DNA of 64,000 bases from Varanus komodoensis (lineage: Eukaryota; Chordata; Lepidosauria; Squamata; Varanidae): the NCBI RefSeq assembly GCF_004798865.1, contig NW_025336598.1, forward strand, positions 24,273,965 to 24,337,964. Direction: 5' to 3'. The first letter of the stretch is position 1. Each line of letters begins with the position of its first letter. A program made the translations under genes and the position numbers. Shown one piece after another: positions 51,166-63,649 of this stretch. The notes below the pieces were generated by a model. That model ran no database searches. It was not told the origin of the DNA and saw only the letters and a list, made by a program, of their open reading frames with translations.

Positions 51166-53799
51166 TTTGGTGGTTTCTGGACCCTTGTGCAGCTTCCCCC
51201 TCTCCCTTTTTAAAGCTTGTAACGGCTCTCTGAAGGCTTAGTAGCTGGTGGCAAGAGATTTAAACTAAAATATGCTTGCATGTTTTGTATTTTATCTGTC
51301 TCTCTTTGCCTTTAGCCTTGCCATACTCACACCCCAAAGTATTACATTGCAGGTGCAGTTGGCATGACTCAGAATAATCATGCAAGATACACACAGGGAT
51401 GACTTATAGTCATTCAGACCCTTCCACCTAACTCTATTTCTGCACTGGCTCACCAGGATTCTAGAGAAGAATCTGCCCCTGGGATCTTTTCTACCATAAA
51501 GCAGGGTGAGTTGCCTGCACCAAGTGGAAGAGAGAAGGAGCAGTGAATTGCAGCACTCTGCTGCGCCCTGCCAGGAGTGTCCACTGCTACTCACTCTCCC
51601 TGCCTGACATTTGCCACCATTATACAGTGGTCAGCAAGCTTCTGGTGTAGCAAAATGCCCGTTGTTCCCCTCCTTGTGCATGCCACACATGGCCCCAAGA
51701 AGCGGCTGTGGGACTCTCATTAGAGCTTGCCTGCCTCTTGCAAAACCCAGATGAGCAGGAGTCGCAGACCAGCTTCTTGTGGCTGTGGAGCTCTTCACAC
51801 AACTGAAGGAGCAACAGCAGAAATTAAGGGGGTGTCCGACAGGGAAAGGGGGCATGCAGTGCAGCGGTGAATGCCGTAAAAAGGCCTGCCTCAGTGCTGG
51901 GTCAGACCTCACTCCCTCCACAACCCTTGCCAAGATAGGCTGTTGCCAAACATGCAAGGCTCAAAAAGGCCTTGTGGTTGATTCCCTTTCTGGCACTTCA
52001 ACTTGGCAAAGCCTAGGGAGGTGAAGCAGCCAAGCTGGAAGTCACTCACGAGCTGCTCATGAACTGCTTTTCAACTGGCCAACTCTCCAAGCACACTCGT
52101 TCCAGGAGTAATGTCTCTGCATCCAAAGAGGGGTGTGTGAGCAGCTCATGCACCACTTCCAATGGCACAAAGTGAGACTGCATTTTGGAAGCCTGTTTTT
52201 TGATGCTCCACACCCTTTCTCTTGGCATGGCTTCCTGAGATCCAAGGAAAGAATAAGGAAGACTTGCTCAGTGAGGGAAGACAGAAAGCTTTAAGCAGTT
52301 CATTTGATGCGGTGAAAGGAGTCATGCCCGCATTTCCAGGCAGCCACATGAGCAAATGGGCCTTTTTTCCTAACCCAACATGGCTGAACAAGCAAATGGG
52401 GAAACTAGTGAAAACAAACACAGATATGAGCATACTAAACTCAAATTTCACTGTTTTCTCGCAAAGGAGAAAGCACTTCCAGCAAAGTTCAGTTTAGACA
52501 TGAGACCACCCCAATCCACCCATTAACCTTATTCCATAGAGGCTGACCTTTCTGGTATTATTTTATTAAAACAGAGGTGTTGAATCTCTTTTAATCTCTT
52601 TCACAAATTCAGTTTTGTGGAAGCTTTTGGGAGGTCGCACTTCAATGATGAGCAGGCTGTAAAGAAAAGAAGGAAAGCCAGAATGTTAAAAACACCAGGA
52701 TATTTGAACATAAAGCTCTTACTGTCAGTAACTAGACTGTTAATAGTCTATTCATTCATTGCTATTCGTTTTCCATTTCACTGCAGCATTGAAGTTTGAA
52801 CACTACAGGAACAGCATTGCTTTTCCACTACCTAACTTCTAGGTGGCACTGCAGTATGACAGAAAAATGCAAATATGCAAGTGGAAATAATGCTTTATTT
52901 CACTTTCACAATCAAAAGCTGTATTTCCCACATTCTCCTGGGAAAAGAAGTATTGAAAGTTCTCATTAGGTGCAGAAGCAAATCTGGAGAGTCAGATTGA
53001 AAGTGCTCTTTCAACGCCATTGAAAGAGCACATACACAGCCATGAGCAAGGACAGAGGCACACACAACAAATTCCTCATGTGGAGAAGCTGTAAGCCTTG
53101 GGAGAAATATTTCTTTCAACCTTTCAGAACTGAATAAATAACTGAATAACTGAATGGTTTCCTGGCTTGACTCCAAAGCCAGGAAACCATCAAATGATCA
53201 GCAGATGTGGAAACCTGGGGTTCCCTAGGGGTGGCTGCCTGGGGACCCTGTAGGGTTAGATTTGGCCCGTCCAACTGTGGTTCAACACCTCTATGTTAAA
53301 CCATAACTAGACAAAATAGTCGCCATAAGCTTCTTTCTGTGTTAAAATTGAACAGATTTGAGCCTTCAATAGCATAAATCAAGTTGGTTTGGTGACTTGT
53401 GATGGCCTTGTGTAGATTCCTGGAGGCCAAACAAATTCTGCAGAAGAAAGTAACACAGAACCTCATGCACCATCTAATTTGTGTCTAAGAAATGTCTTCA
53501 TGTGGCAGGAGTCCTGCAGGCCACAGTTTTTGCAAGTGAATGCCATGTGCATTGCTCCTATTGAACAGCTCAGGACACCCTTGTCTGGGAGTTGTGTGGC
53601 CCCAATCCACTTTCGCCCTGCAGCCCTACTATTTATTTAGGCCAGGGAGAAAAGACCACAAAAAGAGAGTTTCAAAAGGACTGGTGAATGAAAGCCTTCT
53701 TCATTAGTAAGCAGGGTATGTAAATCTTGTAAATAAGTAAGCAAGTAGATAGATATGGGAGAAAATGTTCTGTTCAGTTGAGTAATTTTAAGGTGTTTA
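51166..53799. other. Intergenic with an R2 repeat copy
   Basis: Mostly unrecognised. An R2 copy and a perfect 12-bp hairpin lie near 53157-53212. Open stretches of about 100 codons have no domain. Confidence 0.5.
53157..53212. repeat. Unnamed repeat R2, copy 3, with a hairpin
   Basis: GTTTCCTGGCTT (53157-53168) and AAGCCAGGAAAC (53176-53187) form a perfect 12-bp stem with a 7-nt loop. The right arm continues with CATCAAATGATCAGCAGATG, the R2 word. Confidence 0.5.
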
Positions 53800-54077
53800 G
53801 GGCTCAGACACTTTGAATCAGGCCTAGAAAATGACTTGGTGCTACTGCAATTGAGAGCACTGGAATGATACTTTTGAAACTGCCAGACTCAGAAAGCTTC
53901 CTTGCTGTTCTACTCTGCACTAACTCAAGTTTCAGGACCATGTTCAAAGGAAGCACAGTGCATAACATACTGCAATAATCCAGTCAGGAGGTGACCAGAG
54001 CATGGATAACTGTAGCCAAGCTAACTCAGCCAAGGATTTTACGTAATATATCAGCTGAACATTTATAATTATTCTTA

Positions 54078-54122
54078 TTGTTGTTGTTGTTGTTGTTGTT
54101 GATGATGATGATGATGATGATG
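54078..54122. repeat. (TTG)n(ATG)n compound microsatellite
   Basis: About eight TTG units followed by about seven GAT units. It forms the 3' tail of the inner L2-type LINE. Confidence 0.9.
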
Positions 54123-54431
54123 TTATTTTTATACTGTGCCACTGCCAAAGCTGCCTGGGCAGTTTACAACAGTCCATATAAACAGACAATAAAATATCAT
54201 AAAATCAGAAAAAGTATTAAAAGGTTCAGAACAGCTAAAAATGGACAAGAAAACAGACAATAGCAAAGAAAAGCAAAGAATGACTCTAAAACACCTGGTA
54301 ATCCACCTCAATTTCCTGGGAGGCCAAGTAAGTCTTTAAAGGCTTCAGAGAAGACAGCCATCTTAGTCTGACACCAAAAAGGTGACAGATTCAGCACCAG
54401 CTGGGCTGCAGTGGGAAGGCTGTTCTATATA

Positions 54432-55016
54432 CAGTGGTACCTTGGCTCACAAACTTAATCCATTCTAGGACTCTGGTCATGACCCAAACTGGTCATGAGC
54501 CAAGTTAAATTTCCCGATAAGGTTCAGTGTAAATAAGGTTAATCTGTTCTGTAACTATTTTTTTTAATCAGAAAAATGTGAAGCAAAGTGACAAAGAACA
54601 ACAAAGATTGCAGCCATCTCCCCCCCCACCAACCCCAAGCATGAGAGCAGCCATCTCCTCCCCGCCCCACACACGACCACGATCGCACCCATCATCCCAG
54701 TGTGTTGGGCAGTGGGGAGAGAGACGGGCATGATTGCGGATGCATTCGGGGGGGGGAGAGATGGGTGCGAACGCGGGTGCGCTCGAGGGGGGGAGAGACA
54801 GGCATGATTGTGCTGGGGGTCAGGGGGAATGGCCGAGATTGCGGTTGTGTTCATGCAGGAAAGACGGGCACAATCACAGCCATCTCCCCCCCCCCCCACC
54901 CCCAGCGATCGTCACCCAATGCGGAGTTCACGACCTGAGTCAAAATTTTAATGAAATTTTTGTTCGTGACTCGATTTGGTCGTGAACTGAGGCATTCATG
55001 AGCCCAGGTACCCCAG
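54432..55016. mobile_element. Tc1/mariner-like MITE (Tigger/pogo-like ends) with TA duplication
   Basis: Left end CAGTGGTACCTTGGCTCAC and right end (reverse) CTGGGGTACCTGGGCTCAT, flanked by TA on both sides (54430-54431 and 55017-55018). The L2 sequence is continuous when the 585 bp are left out, which supports the boundaries. The interior is GC-rich and non-coding. Confidence 0.7.
54714..54828. repeat. About 37-bp degenerate tandem repeat inside the MITE
   Basis: Three units each start GGGGAGAGA(C/T)(G/A)GG and end in a run of G. The middle varies. This explains the local GC peak and CpG content. Confidence 0.6.
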
Positions 55017-55450
55017 TATAGGGGGCAGCACCAAGAAAGCCCTCGCCCTTGTTGCCGTTTTGCACACTTCCCTTGGCGCTGTCACTTGGAGGAAGAGGTA
55101 GGGCATAGTGTCCAAGTAGATTGTGACACTAATGAAAGACACTTGAGCGACCGAAGTAGATCTACAAGCTGTCTCAGACTATGAACCTGAACTTTCCAGT
55201 GGGGAGGGGTGCAAACCCACTCTGAGCGCACTGGAGAATGCTTAACTGGACAGCTGAACCACCTCACTAAGAGGAGCTCTGCCTTGTCTGGATTGAATCC
55301 CAGTTTACTGGCCCTTTATCCACGTATTATTGAGTCCAAACACCAGTTCAGGAAAGTCACTGCTTCACCTGCATTTCTGAAAAAGAGAGCTAGAGCAGAG
55401 TGTCATCTACAAACTAATGATACTTCACCCCCGTTGGCAGCCTTGCTTTA

Positions 55451-56761
55451 GCAAAAAACCTAACTGAGTGTGAGAAAAAGGCATGCTTTTATGTGGCTTT
55501 CCCCTGGTTTATGTTCTAGGTTTGTTCTTGAAATAGGATGACATTTTGTCGGCTCCAGGATGTAGTTAACTTTTTCAAGAAGAAGCTCAGAAATGGCCTC
55601 CCCGTTAGCCTTTTTGAAAATGCATTCAGTGATTCAGGTTCTGTCTTAAGATTGTGGGCTTGTTGCCCAGCAGTCATTTCTTTGTGTTCTGGTTCTGGAT
55701 TCATTTGTGCCTGTTGACACCACTCTGTCTTCCTCTGCTTTTATGCATTTAAGTGGTATACGTCCAACCACACAGATATTTTTTTCAGTGCCTATTTCTG
55801 CCCGGCGGAAATCATATCCAAAATTGGATGACATACTTTTAATATTCATGGTATATTTTGTCTGATCCATGGGCCAGTTCAGCAGCAGGCTAATTTTGGA
55901 GTGAGAAACAAGCAGGAATACACGAAGTACTTGTCTAGAAATGGATTCGAACATGACTGTGGCAAAGAGGCCACTTTGACAGCAGGGAATATTCCTAGCT
56001 AATTAGTTAAAGCAGGCAATTACCTTGTCATGCAAAAACTGATGGGCATATCCATAAAGAATTTACTGTGACCCATAACCCCCACCCCCACCACCCAGAT
56101 ATAAGCTCAGTCCTCAAACCAGAATTCTGTATGGATGTTCACCAAACACTGTGTCCTCAGTAGGTGATTATGTACGTGACATTTGTTTGAAAAAGTGGAG
56201 TCTTGTGAGGAGGAGGAGGAGGCAGTCCACTTGTGCGCTCCATCAGAAAGATAGAGCAAATTAAATAAGCATCCTTTCTTTCCTTGTGTGTCCAAAAATA
56301 CCTGCATCATTTCAAACCACTGTTGTTTCTGAGCCTGCTGCTCTAAACATCACTAGCGTTTCTACCGTGCTATCCTGCCTCTCTATAAGCTATTTCTATG
56401 ACCCTGTCAAAAACTTCTGTACTGTGAGATGATAAGGAAACTTTAGGCTACCTTGTACCACCAGGCCAGAAAATCCTGTCACACTGTTCAAAATGGAAGG
56501 AGGAGTGTGCATTCTCTTTATCTTGGATATGATGCTTTATGCTTCCTGCAGGCCTGCCCTTGAAGCATTCTCCTGGCTCTCTTTGAATCTGCTGCATATT
56601 TTGAAAGAAGACTCGTCATGATTCAGCTCAAAGATAGAAAACTTCCAAATTTTCATTTTATACTGTGGAGTTGTGGCAGTTATGCACTTTCCATGACTTC
56701 TTGTCTTCTTTTCTAGAGTGCATATTCCATGATTATTATTATTAACTGATAACAGACATAA
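55451..56761. other. Intergenic, nothing recognised
   Basis: No nameable repeat and no convincing coding region. Confidence 0.5.
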
Positions 56762-56850
56762 ACATTGTAGTCCCATACTCACCTACCTGGAAGTAAGCCC
56801 CACTGAATTCAGCCATCCTTTCTCCTAAGTAGATTTGCATAGGATTGTTT
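56762..56850 (+). repeat. Reptile repeat fragment ('gtaagccccactgaa' word)
   Basis: CTCACCTACCTGGAAGTAAG, CCCCACTGAATTCAG and CTAAGTAGATTTGCATAGG are words of a very common squamate repeat. Related to the fragment at 30105-30185. Confidence 0.4.
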
Positions 56851-56868
56851 TGTTAATTGTTTAAATTA

Positions 56869-56976
56869 GCCTTCCCCAGTGCGGTGGCTCCAGAAGTTTG
56901 GGCTGTGACTCCCATCTGTCCCAGACACCATGGTCAGGAATACTGAGTGTTGTAGTCCCAACTATCTGGAGGCTCA
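56869..56976. mobile_element. 'Actacaactccc' MITE copy
   Basis: GCCTTCCCCAGTGCGGTGGC, GGGCTGTGACTCCCATCTG, CATGGTCAGGAATACTGAG and TTGTAGTCCCAACTATCTGG span both halves of the palindromic MITE. Confidence 0.65.
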
Positions 56977-58259
56977 AATACAAACAACAACACTGTTACT
57001 ATGTTGATCCATGTTTTTCTAACAAACTAAGCTTGACTACAGCAATACATTTCATGTGGGGCTGCCCTTGAAGACAACTCAGCAGTTTCAGATAGAGAAA
57101 AAATATAGGTACCCACCTTCTGCCAGGGATGGTACAGTCATATACAATTTGTGCTGCACTAATTAGACTGGCTGCTTGGTAGCTCCAGGCTCAGTTCAAG
57201 GTGCAGTTTCTGATTAAATTCCCACATGACCAGGGAATGAGGATTTTTTTGCTCTGCATCAATGTACTGACCAGTTGCAGTCACAAAATCAGGGCTTTCC
57301 TCTGTATGCCTTCTGGATACGCTGGCAGTAGGTTCACACAACATGATACCTTACCATGCTTGGTCACTGATATTGTCACTGTCTCAATTCTCCAGCACAA
57401 AGCTCTACCAAAGGCACACTTGGTGCTTGCCTTCTAATGTTCATCTCTTTGTATTTAGTCACTAAATTAAAACATAATAGTTCAACATTTTCTTCATAGC
57501 CTTCCATATTTTCATACAACTTTTTCCAACTTTTCCCTTGCTGCAAAAAATCTGTTAAGGAGAGAAAGATGGAAAAACTGCACAGTGCCTTCTGATTGTT
57601 CTTACCAGGAATTTGGAAGCACCATATTTTGACATCTGTATACTGCCTTAGAATGTAAGTCTTCCAATGATTACTAAAGGTAAGAAGATAGAAAAATAAA
57701 GTTTGCTTTCTCTCACTTCTCTCAGATAAGAGTAATCCCTTTCATAGCTGACCCCCAAAAGTTTGCTTCTTCTCTCTCCCTGGCAACACCTGCAGAACAT
57801 AATCCAGTAATGGTTATCTACTTTAACGGCATATGAAGAAACTGTACTTTTACCTGTTTAGTTTTTTTTTCTTTTCTGAGTGACCCCTCAGTTAAATTTT
57901 GATGTAACTATCCAGGTCAGAAGTCTTGGATTATTTAGAGAGAGAGAGATTATAAGAGAGCTTATTTAGCTGTTTCAAGGTGTAACCAAACTTAGGTTCA
58001 TGTAAGCAATCTCAGCCTATATTTTGAAAAGTGACATTTTATTTCATAGTGGGCAACCTTGGGAGATCTGGGGCCATTTTTGTCCTTAGCTCCCCCACCA
58101 TGGTTGTATCTCCTCCCTGCAGGTGCTTGGGAGGAAAACTGTCTGTAGTTGCTATGGAATGCCAAAAGGGCAAAAATTATCTTGTTTGCAAACAATGGGG
58201 GTTATTTTGGTCAAATTTTTATCATTTTTCTCTACAAATCCAACACTAAAACAACAATT
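56977..58259. other. Intergenic, nothing recognised
   Basis: Unrecognised sequence between a MITE and the L1 fragment. A short GA run near 57940-57950. Confidence 0.5.
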
Positions 58260-59720
58260 ATTCAAGACATCGGACATACTGGGTTGACATCTTATTCTAT
58301 TTTGCAATCAATAACCATATTCAGTTCTACGCATAGTCTCGTTTCTCCAACCAATAGTAAAAAGAGTTCCAAGTTTGATAGAAGCATGTATCATCCTTCT
58401 CCTTCAAAGACAAGGTCAATCTGTCCATCTCCGCACAATCCAAAATCTTTTTTAAAATCAACTCCAGTGGGTGGCTCTTCGCTTCTCCAGTATTGAGCAA
58501 ATGCAATCCTCACCGCAGTAATTACATGTAAAGTCAGATATATAGCTTGTTTATCAAAGTTATCAGGGATAATTCCTAATAGAAAAACTTCAGGTTTAAA
58601 TGGTAAAGGTTTTTGTAGCATTTCCTCAAGCCATTTGTATATTTTAACCCAGTATTTTTTTGCCTTAACACAAGTCCACCACAAATGATAAAAAGTATCA
58701 GGTTTGTGTTTACATTTCCAACATCTATTTAACATATTTGGAAACATTTTTGCTAATCTATTTGGCGATAAATACCATCTGTAAAATATTTTATAAAGGT
58801 TTTCTTTTTATGAAGTTGCTAAAGTTATCTTAATATTTCTTTCCCACAGCTTTTGCCATTTCTGTAACTCAATATTATATCCAAAATTTTGTGCCCATGT
58901 TAGCATAGTTTCCTTAACTTGTTATCTTTCATTTTCATATCCAAAATACAGTTATACAACCTTTTAATCATTTTTCATTTGATTTTAAAATCATTTGATC
59001 AAATGTTGTTTGTTCCTTATAAAAACCATACATTCTATAGTCTTTAATATATCTCGATTGTATTTGAACCTTGTGCCACCAAGAAAGATCAGTACCTGTA
59101 GTACTTGATTCCGTTTCAATTTTCCATCATTATCTAAAATATCATCATATCTCACAATCATATTAAAATGCAGTGTATTTGGATATGTAAGAGCTTCCAT
59201 AAGAGAAAGCCATCTTGGCAACTTAGTACAAAGCTTTGTCTTTAGCTTTTCCCAAACCGACATCAATGAATTTCTAATATATGATTTAAGAAATAACCAT
59301 ATGTCTTACATGTCTCATACCACATATAAGCATGTCATCCCACTTGTAAATCATGCCCTTCAAGATATAAAATTCTCTTATTTCTTAAAGTTATCCATTC
59401 TTTTAACCACATTAAAACACAAGCTTGATGGTACAGCATCCAGTCGGGAAGGCCAAAGCCCCCATTCCCTTTGGCCTCCTGGAGCATTTTTAATTTAATC
59501 TTTGATTTTTTCTTTTGCCATATAAATCCTGAACATAACAAAATGTTTGCAAAGAAAAAGCATTTTACAGCCACAGAGGATGCCTTTTTCCCCCCAAAAA
59601 TGGTTTTTATCTTCTTTGCCAAATTTGGGTGTGGAAGAGGGTCCAGTGAATGGCTCCCCATTTAAATAATAATTTTGTTCATGGCCTGAACTTGTCTTTA
59701 GTGCTGTTATCAATCCCATG
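58260..59720 (-). mobile_element. L1-type LINE, 3' end of ORF2
   Basis: On the - strand three segments follow L1 ORF2 order. The first has KLKMLQEAKGNGGFGLPDW and WLKEWITLRNKRILYLEGHD (about 59.66-59.34 kb). The second has LPRWLSLMEALTYPNTLHFN and IVRYDDILD (59.27-58.99 kb). The third has CWKCKHKPDTFYHLWWTC, the C-terminal cysteine motif region, and PEVFLLGI (58.75-58.39 kb). Frame changes separate the segments, so it is inactive. 5'-truncated. The 3' end below 58.39 kb is placed loosely. Confidence 0.8.
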
Positions 59721-61554
59721 CCTTTGCCATATGAACTAAGCTACTAAATGTCCATAAGATTCAGGGAGTTCCTTTTGGTGGCAGTGATGAAAAGCTTTAC
59801 AGTGGAAAGCACATATTTTAACAGTGAAATTGATCTGAGAACTTCAGTAAGAACTGTGGCAGGGAGTTTTGCAGACCCAAGTCACAATATTTTTACCACA
59901 AGTGCCTTAAAATGTGTCATTTTACTGCTGCATTTATTTAAAGTAGTTGATAGCTGTGTGACCTAAAGCAGTTTTTTCATCTATTTATTTGCAATACCTG
60001 TTGCACACACACATATATAACCTGATGTAATGTTGTTTTGTCCATTTGATGTAGCTGCTTTGTGAGGTAAGGGCCCTAAGAAGTGGCATGCAATGTTTGG
60101 CATCAATTACACACACACACACACAGATGCCATCTGAGAATAATGCCACTATAACTTCTACAATATTGCAAGGCTTTGGGGAAATGCCATATGAATTCCA
60201 ATCTGCTTCATCTTGAAAAGATTACTGCCCTAACAGGTGGTTGGACTACTTGGGCAGACAGGCTGTCTGGTCCAGAGACTGCAGTTAAAGTGGGAGCCAT
60301 GTGGAAGCTTGTTTACTGGTATAACATTAATGTTCTCATAACTGAAGAAGTGTGCCACTTCAACAGAGCTTTAAACAGTTTAAAGTGGTCTAAATTTGAG
60401 GTCACTTAATAGAAACTCCTAATCACAATTTGATTTAAGAACTGCCTTATTATTTTTTTCTGTTTGTGATCTGAATATGAGACTGTTCTTAAAAATGGCA
60501 AAGCTATGTATTCTAATAGCTTTTTAGGAATTTGTGCAATAACAAAAACCTGTAATTGGCACATCCAAGATCCATCAGATATTCAAAACAAAACATGAAG
60601 TGGAGGTGGTGATAGTGAAGGATAAAGCTTTTCTATGCTACTTGTTTGTGTATCAACACATAATACCAATGTTCCACTGCACTCTATTGTAGCATTGTCA
60701 TCTGGTAGCTAAATCCTTTTGTTCAACCCCTCTGGTTTACAACTGGCCAGCAGATACAGCTCATTTTCATGTCTGAACATAAATGTACTTTCATATTCTT
60801 AAGTGCACTGGCATTCACTTACCACTGTGGAGAGAGACTATTCCTTGGGGGAGATGCATTACAACAGAATAATTCTCCAAGACTGACATCAGGTATTTGT
60901 TTCCTAGCCTGTCTAGGCTTGGCACACAAAATCCTCTTTGGTGCCCAGTGGTAATCGCTCACTTCAGGTCCAATCCAAGTCCTACTGAATGTTTTGGAAA
61001 GGCTCCCAATGGCTTTAGCGGGAGGCTTGCATCAGCTTTTCATGTTGCGAGAAATTGTTCTGTTCTTGAGTGGAGGGGAAAGGCCTCTTCCAATTGTGTC
61101 CTTTGGAAACATTCTGTAAAGCAACTACTGAGTTCTGAGTTCTGAAGTTCACATGGCTAGTATTAGAGCCCAGCAAGATGGGGGGGTAGGGAGGTGGGGA
61201 GTTACTATGACCCACTAACCACTGTTTGGTTGAGATTGCAACAGTGCCAGCTTTGAATGAGGTCCTGAGGAAGGTCAGGTACCACTGACCTTCTCCAGTA
61301 CCCTTCAGGAATATGTAATCTCTGGGGTTACACAAGAGCCCTGGGAAACACCAGGATGGAGCACTGGATACAGTAATGTGGGCTAAGTCCCAGACAAAAA
61401 TGGACTATGGGGCATTCTTTCAAGGTAGCCATGTGGCTTTTCATCATCTAGCAGTTCAAGGGCTGAAGACACCCTGTCAAGTTGTATCATGCCTGCAAAC
61501 TCCAGTCCTGGCTATAAATAAACGCATTAATAAGTGGTCACACTGCTGGCTATG
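59721..61554. other. Intergenic with an (AC)n microsatellite
   Basis: (AC)n at 60109-60124. The rest is unrecognised and shows no gene. Confidence 0.5.
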
Positions 61555-61870
61555 CGCACTGAAATTTTTCTCCTCTCAAAAAAGAGAACACAAGAAGGCG
61601 GTAATATGCATAAATGCACATATGCTAATTTATATGTGTGGATGCAAATTTTAAAATAATTGCTATAATTTGCAGAAACATACAGTATTGTGTGGAGGAC
61701 TATGTCCCAGTGATCTGTGTGCCTGCTGAGCAGTCTGCCTTCCAGGTGCTGATGGCATCTGCAACAGACAACATTTTGTATGATTCTTTATGTCAAAGCT
61801 GGAATTGGACAGGACAGCCCTTCCTGTAGAATGCCTGCACCAGAGGAGGGCCTCGTAGACAGAAAAGGCA
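61555..61870 (+). repeat. Unnamed interspersed repeat R1, copy 3
   Basis: CTCAAAAAAGAGAACACAAG, then TGGATGCAAATTTTAAAATA, ATTGCTATAATTTGCAGAAA and GGAATTGGACAGGACAGCCC, follows the order of the other two copies. Confidence 0.55.
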
Positions 61871-63487
61871 TATAATTCTTGCTGTGTCTATAGCATATAT
61901 GCACAACTAATGGAAGAATATTTACACATCTGTACAAACGATGTTTTCTCTAAGCTGGTTGAGCACATTCTAATTTTAAGAAACAGGCAATGCACTGAAT
62001 GAAATTACTGGGAAATGAAACTTTCTTATCTTCTTCTTCTATGGCAGATAGAAGGCAAGGCATACTTGCCTGCAAGTGGTTCCTTTGTTCATGTAGACCT
62101 GGTTAACACATGATGTCAAGCCATGGTTTAATTTAACCCATGGTTAATGCATGATTTGTCAGGTACACAATTGAACAATGTCTGGCAGTCCTCAGCTTCT
62201 TCATTTGCTGGGTGGTTATCCTCCTCCTTTGTCCATTCCTTCCTTATATCTGAAAGGCATTTGCAGCACTGTAATACTGGCATATGAAGTCATGGGGGGT
62301 CAGGGGTACCACTTTTGCCTGCCACCTCTGTAGTAGGGCAAAGCAACCCATAGTTCTGTTGCACTATTATATTATAGTAACACCAGGCCATTATAACAGA
62401 TCACCTGGCAAACTTGGCACAAGGCAGACAAATGATCCTAAACCCATGGTATCACATTCCACTGTGGATCTGTAGTAGGAAAAACAATATTGTCTGGTGA
62501 ACCGAATTGCTACAGACTCTAAACTCAGTAATACTTAGGCTATACCCATTGAAATAAATGGTTGATGTTTGTTATGAGTAACTTATTTTCCATTGACTTT
62601 AATATTTCTGCTTTAAGTTTGACTAGTCTCGAGACCCATCCCAGTGTTTTATGTTTATAAGAAAACTTCAAAATATATCTTCATTATAGCACTGTGTGAG
62701 TAAAAACCATTGTTTCAGATGCAGCTCAGTTGGACTGAAGATGAAATTAAGCTGGAGAGACTGCAAACATATAGCTAATCTTTATGAAAAGCACTCTGAA
62801 ACTGAACACTGTTTCGCTTGCCTACTTAACCCAAATGGCTTGTTAAAGCCAAATAAAGTGAATACAATGGCAGCCAATTGGCTTTGATATTTATGAGCTG
62901 TCAAATTAATTTCTGCAGACCAATATCGGTTTCCCAACCACTGCTGGCCAGGGGTTAACCCACCGTGTGCTCAGAAATGCAACACTTTAATCCACTCCCT
63001 TTTCAAAGAGGAAGCCACTGAGCAGGAGAAGCAACAACTGGGAAAATGTACAGTCCGGAATCTTTAAAATAAACTTGTCAGCCGCTCATTGACATCTGTG
63101 GTGATAAACACTTTACAATAAACAGTGTGGGCTTTTCTTAAGCCTCAGTAACGTAATCGCTTTCAGAAAAGTTTTTAGTCAAAGGATTATATATTTATTT
63201 TTTTAAGTATCTGAATATGGTTGCATTTCCAGGCTTTGTCATGTTATCTACAAAAAAATGAATAAGTATTCTTAGGGAAGTCAGATGATTAACCCTTCAG
63301 CAAGGAAAGCTTTTCTGCACATGTCTATCAGCGACAACACATGCCAAGGAGGGATACCTGGTATCACAAAGCTCTGCAGACATTTTCAGAACTTCTAAAT
63401 TTTTCACATAAAAGATATCCATATGAATCTGATTTAATTGTGTTTTCCTTTCTCCCAGAAACTCTGGAAATTACAATTGTTTCAGGG
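61871..63487. other. Intergenic, MITE scrap only
   Basis: Near 62093-62165 a decayed relative of the 'ggttcagacaa' MITE (AGCCATGGTTTAATTTAACC). Otherwise nothing recognised. Confidence 0.45.
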
Positions 63488-63627
63488 CAGGAGTGGTAAA
63501 TCTATGTGCCACCAGATGTTCAGGGACTACATCTCCCATGATCTATGGTGGGATCTTTGGTTATGCAGAGTGCAGTTGATGAGCACTGAAATCCAACATC
63601 TGGAGGTCTGTAGCTTCCCCACTCCTG
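63488..63627. mobile_element. 'Actacaactccc' MITE copy with both ends
   Basis: Left end CAGGAGTGGTAAAT and right end, on the other strand, CAGGAGTGGGGAAG. Inside are CCAGATGTTCAGGGACTACA and AATCCAACATCTGGAGG. The 140-bp copy is near complete. No target duplication was found. Confidence 0.7.
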
Positions 63628-63649
63628 TATTATTTTAAAGCCTGAATGT

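Larger units (their letters stand above)
54070..55080 (-). mobile_element. Inner L2-type LINE 3' end, inserted in an older L2
   Basis: On the - strand it carries the C-terminal region (GEGFLGAAP, then NSLP-like words) and an AT-rich 3' UTR with GTAAACTGCCCAGGCAGCTT. It ends in the (CAT)n/(CAA)n microsatellite at its 3' end. It is itself split by a mariner-like MITE at 54432-55016. Confidence 0.6.
53800..55450 (-). mobile_element. L2-type LINE ORF2 remnant, split by a younger insertion
   Basis: On the - strand, 55.45-55.09 kb reads like L2 reverse transcriptase (ASKLGFNPDKAELLLV). 54.06-53.80 kb reads like the later L2 block (LSLATVIHALVTS, LDYC). The intervening 1 kb is a different L2-type 3' end and a MITE, so the two halves belong to one LINE interrupted by a later insertion. 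Stops and frame changes are present and it is inactive. Confidence 0.65.

Noticed and set aside
54600-54900. CpG island or promoter
   Set aside because: The GC-rich DNA is the interior of a TA-flanked MITE with a tandem array, and no gene starts nearby.
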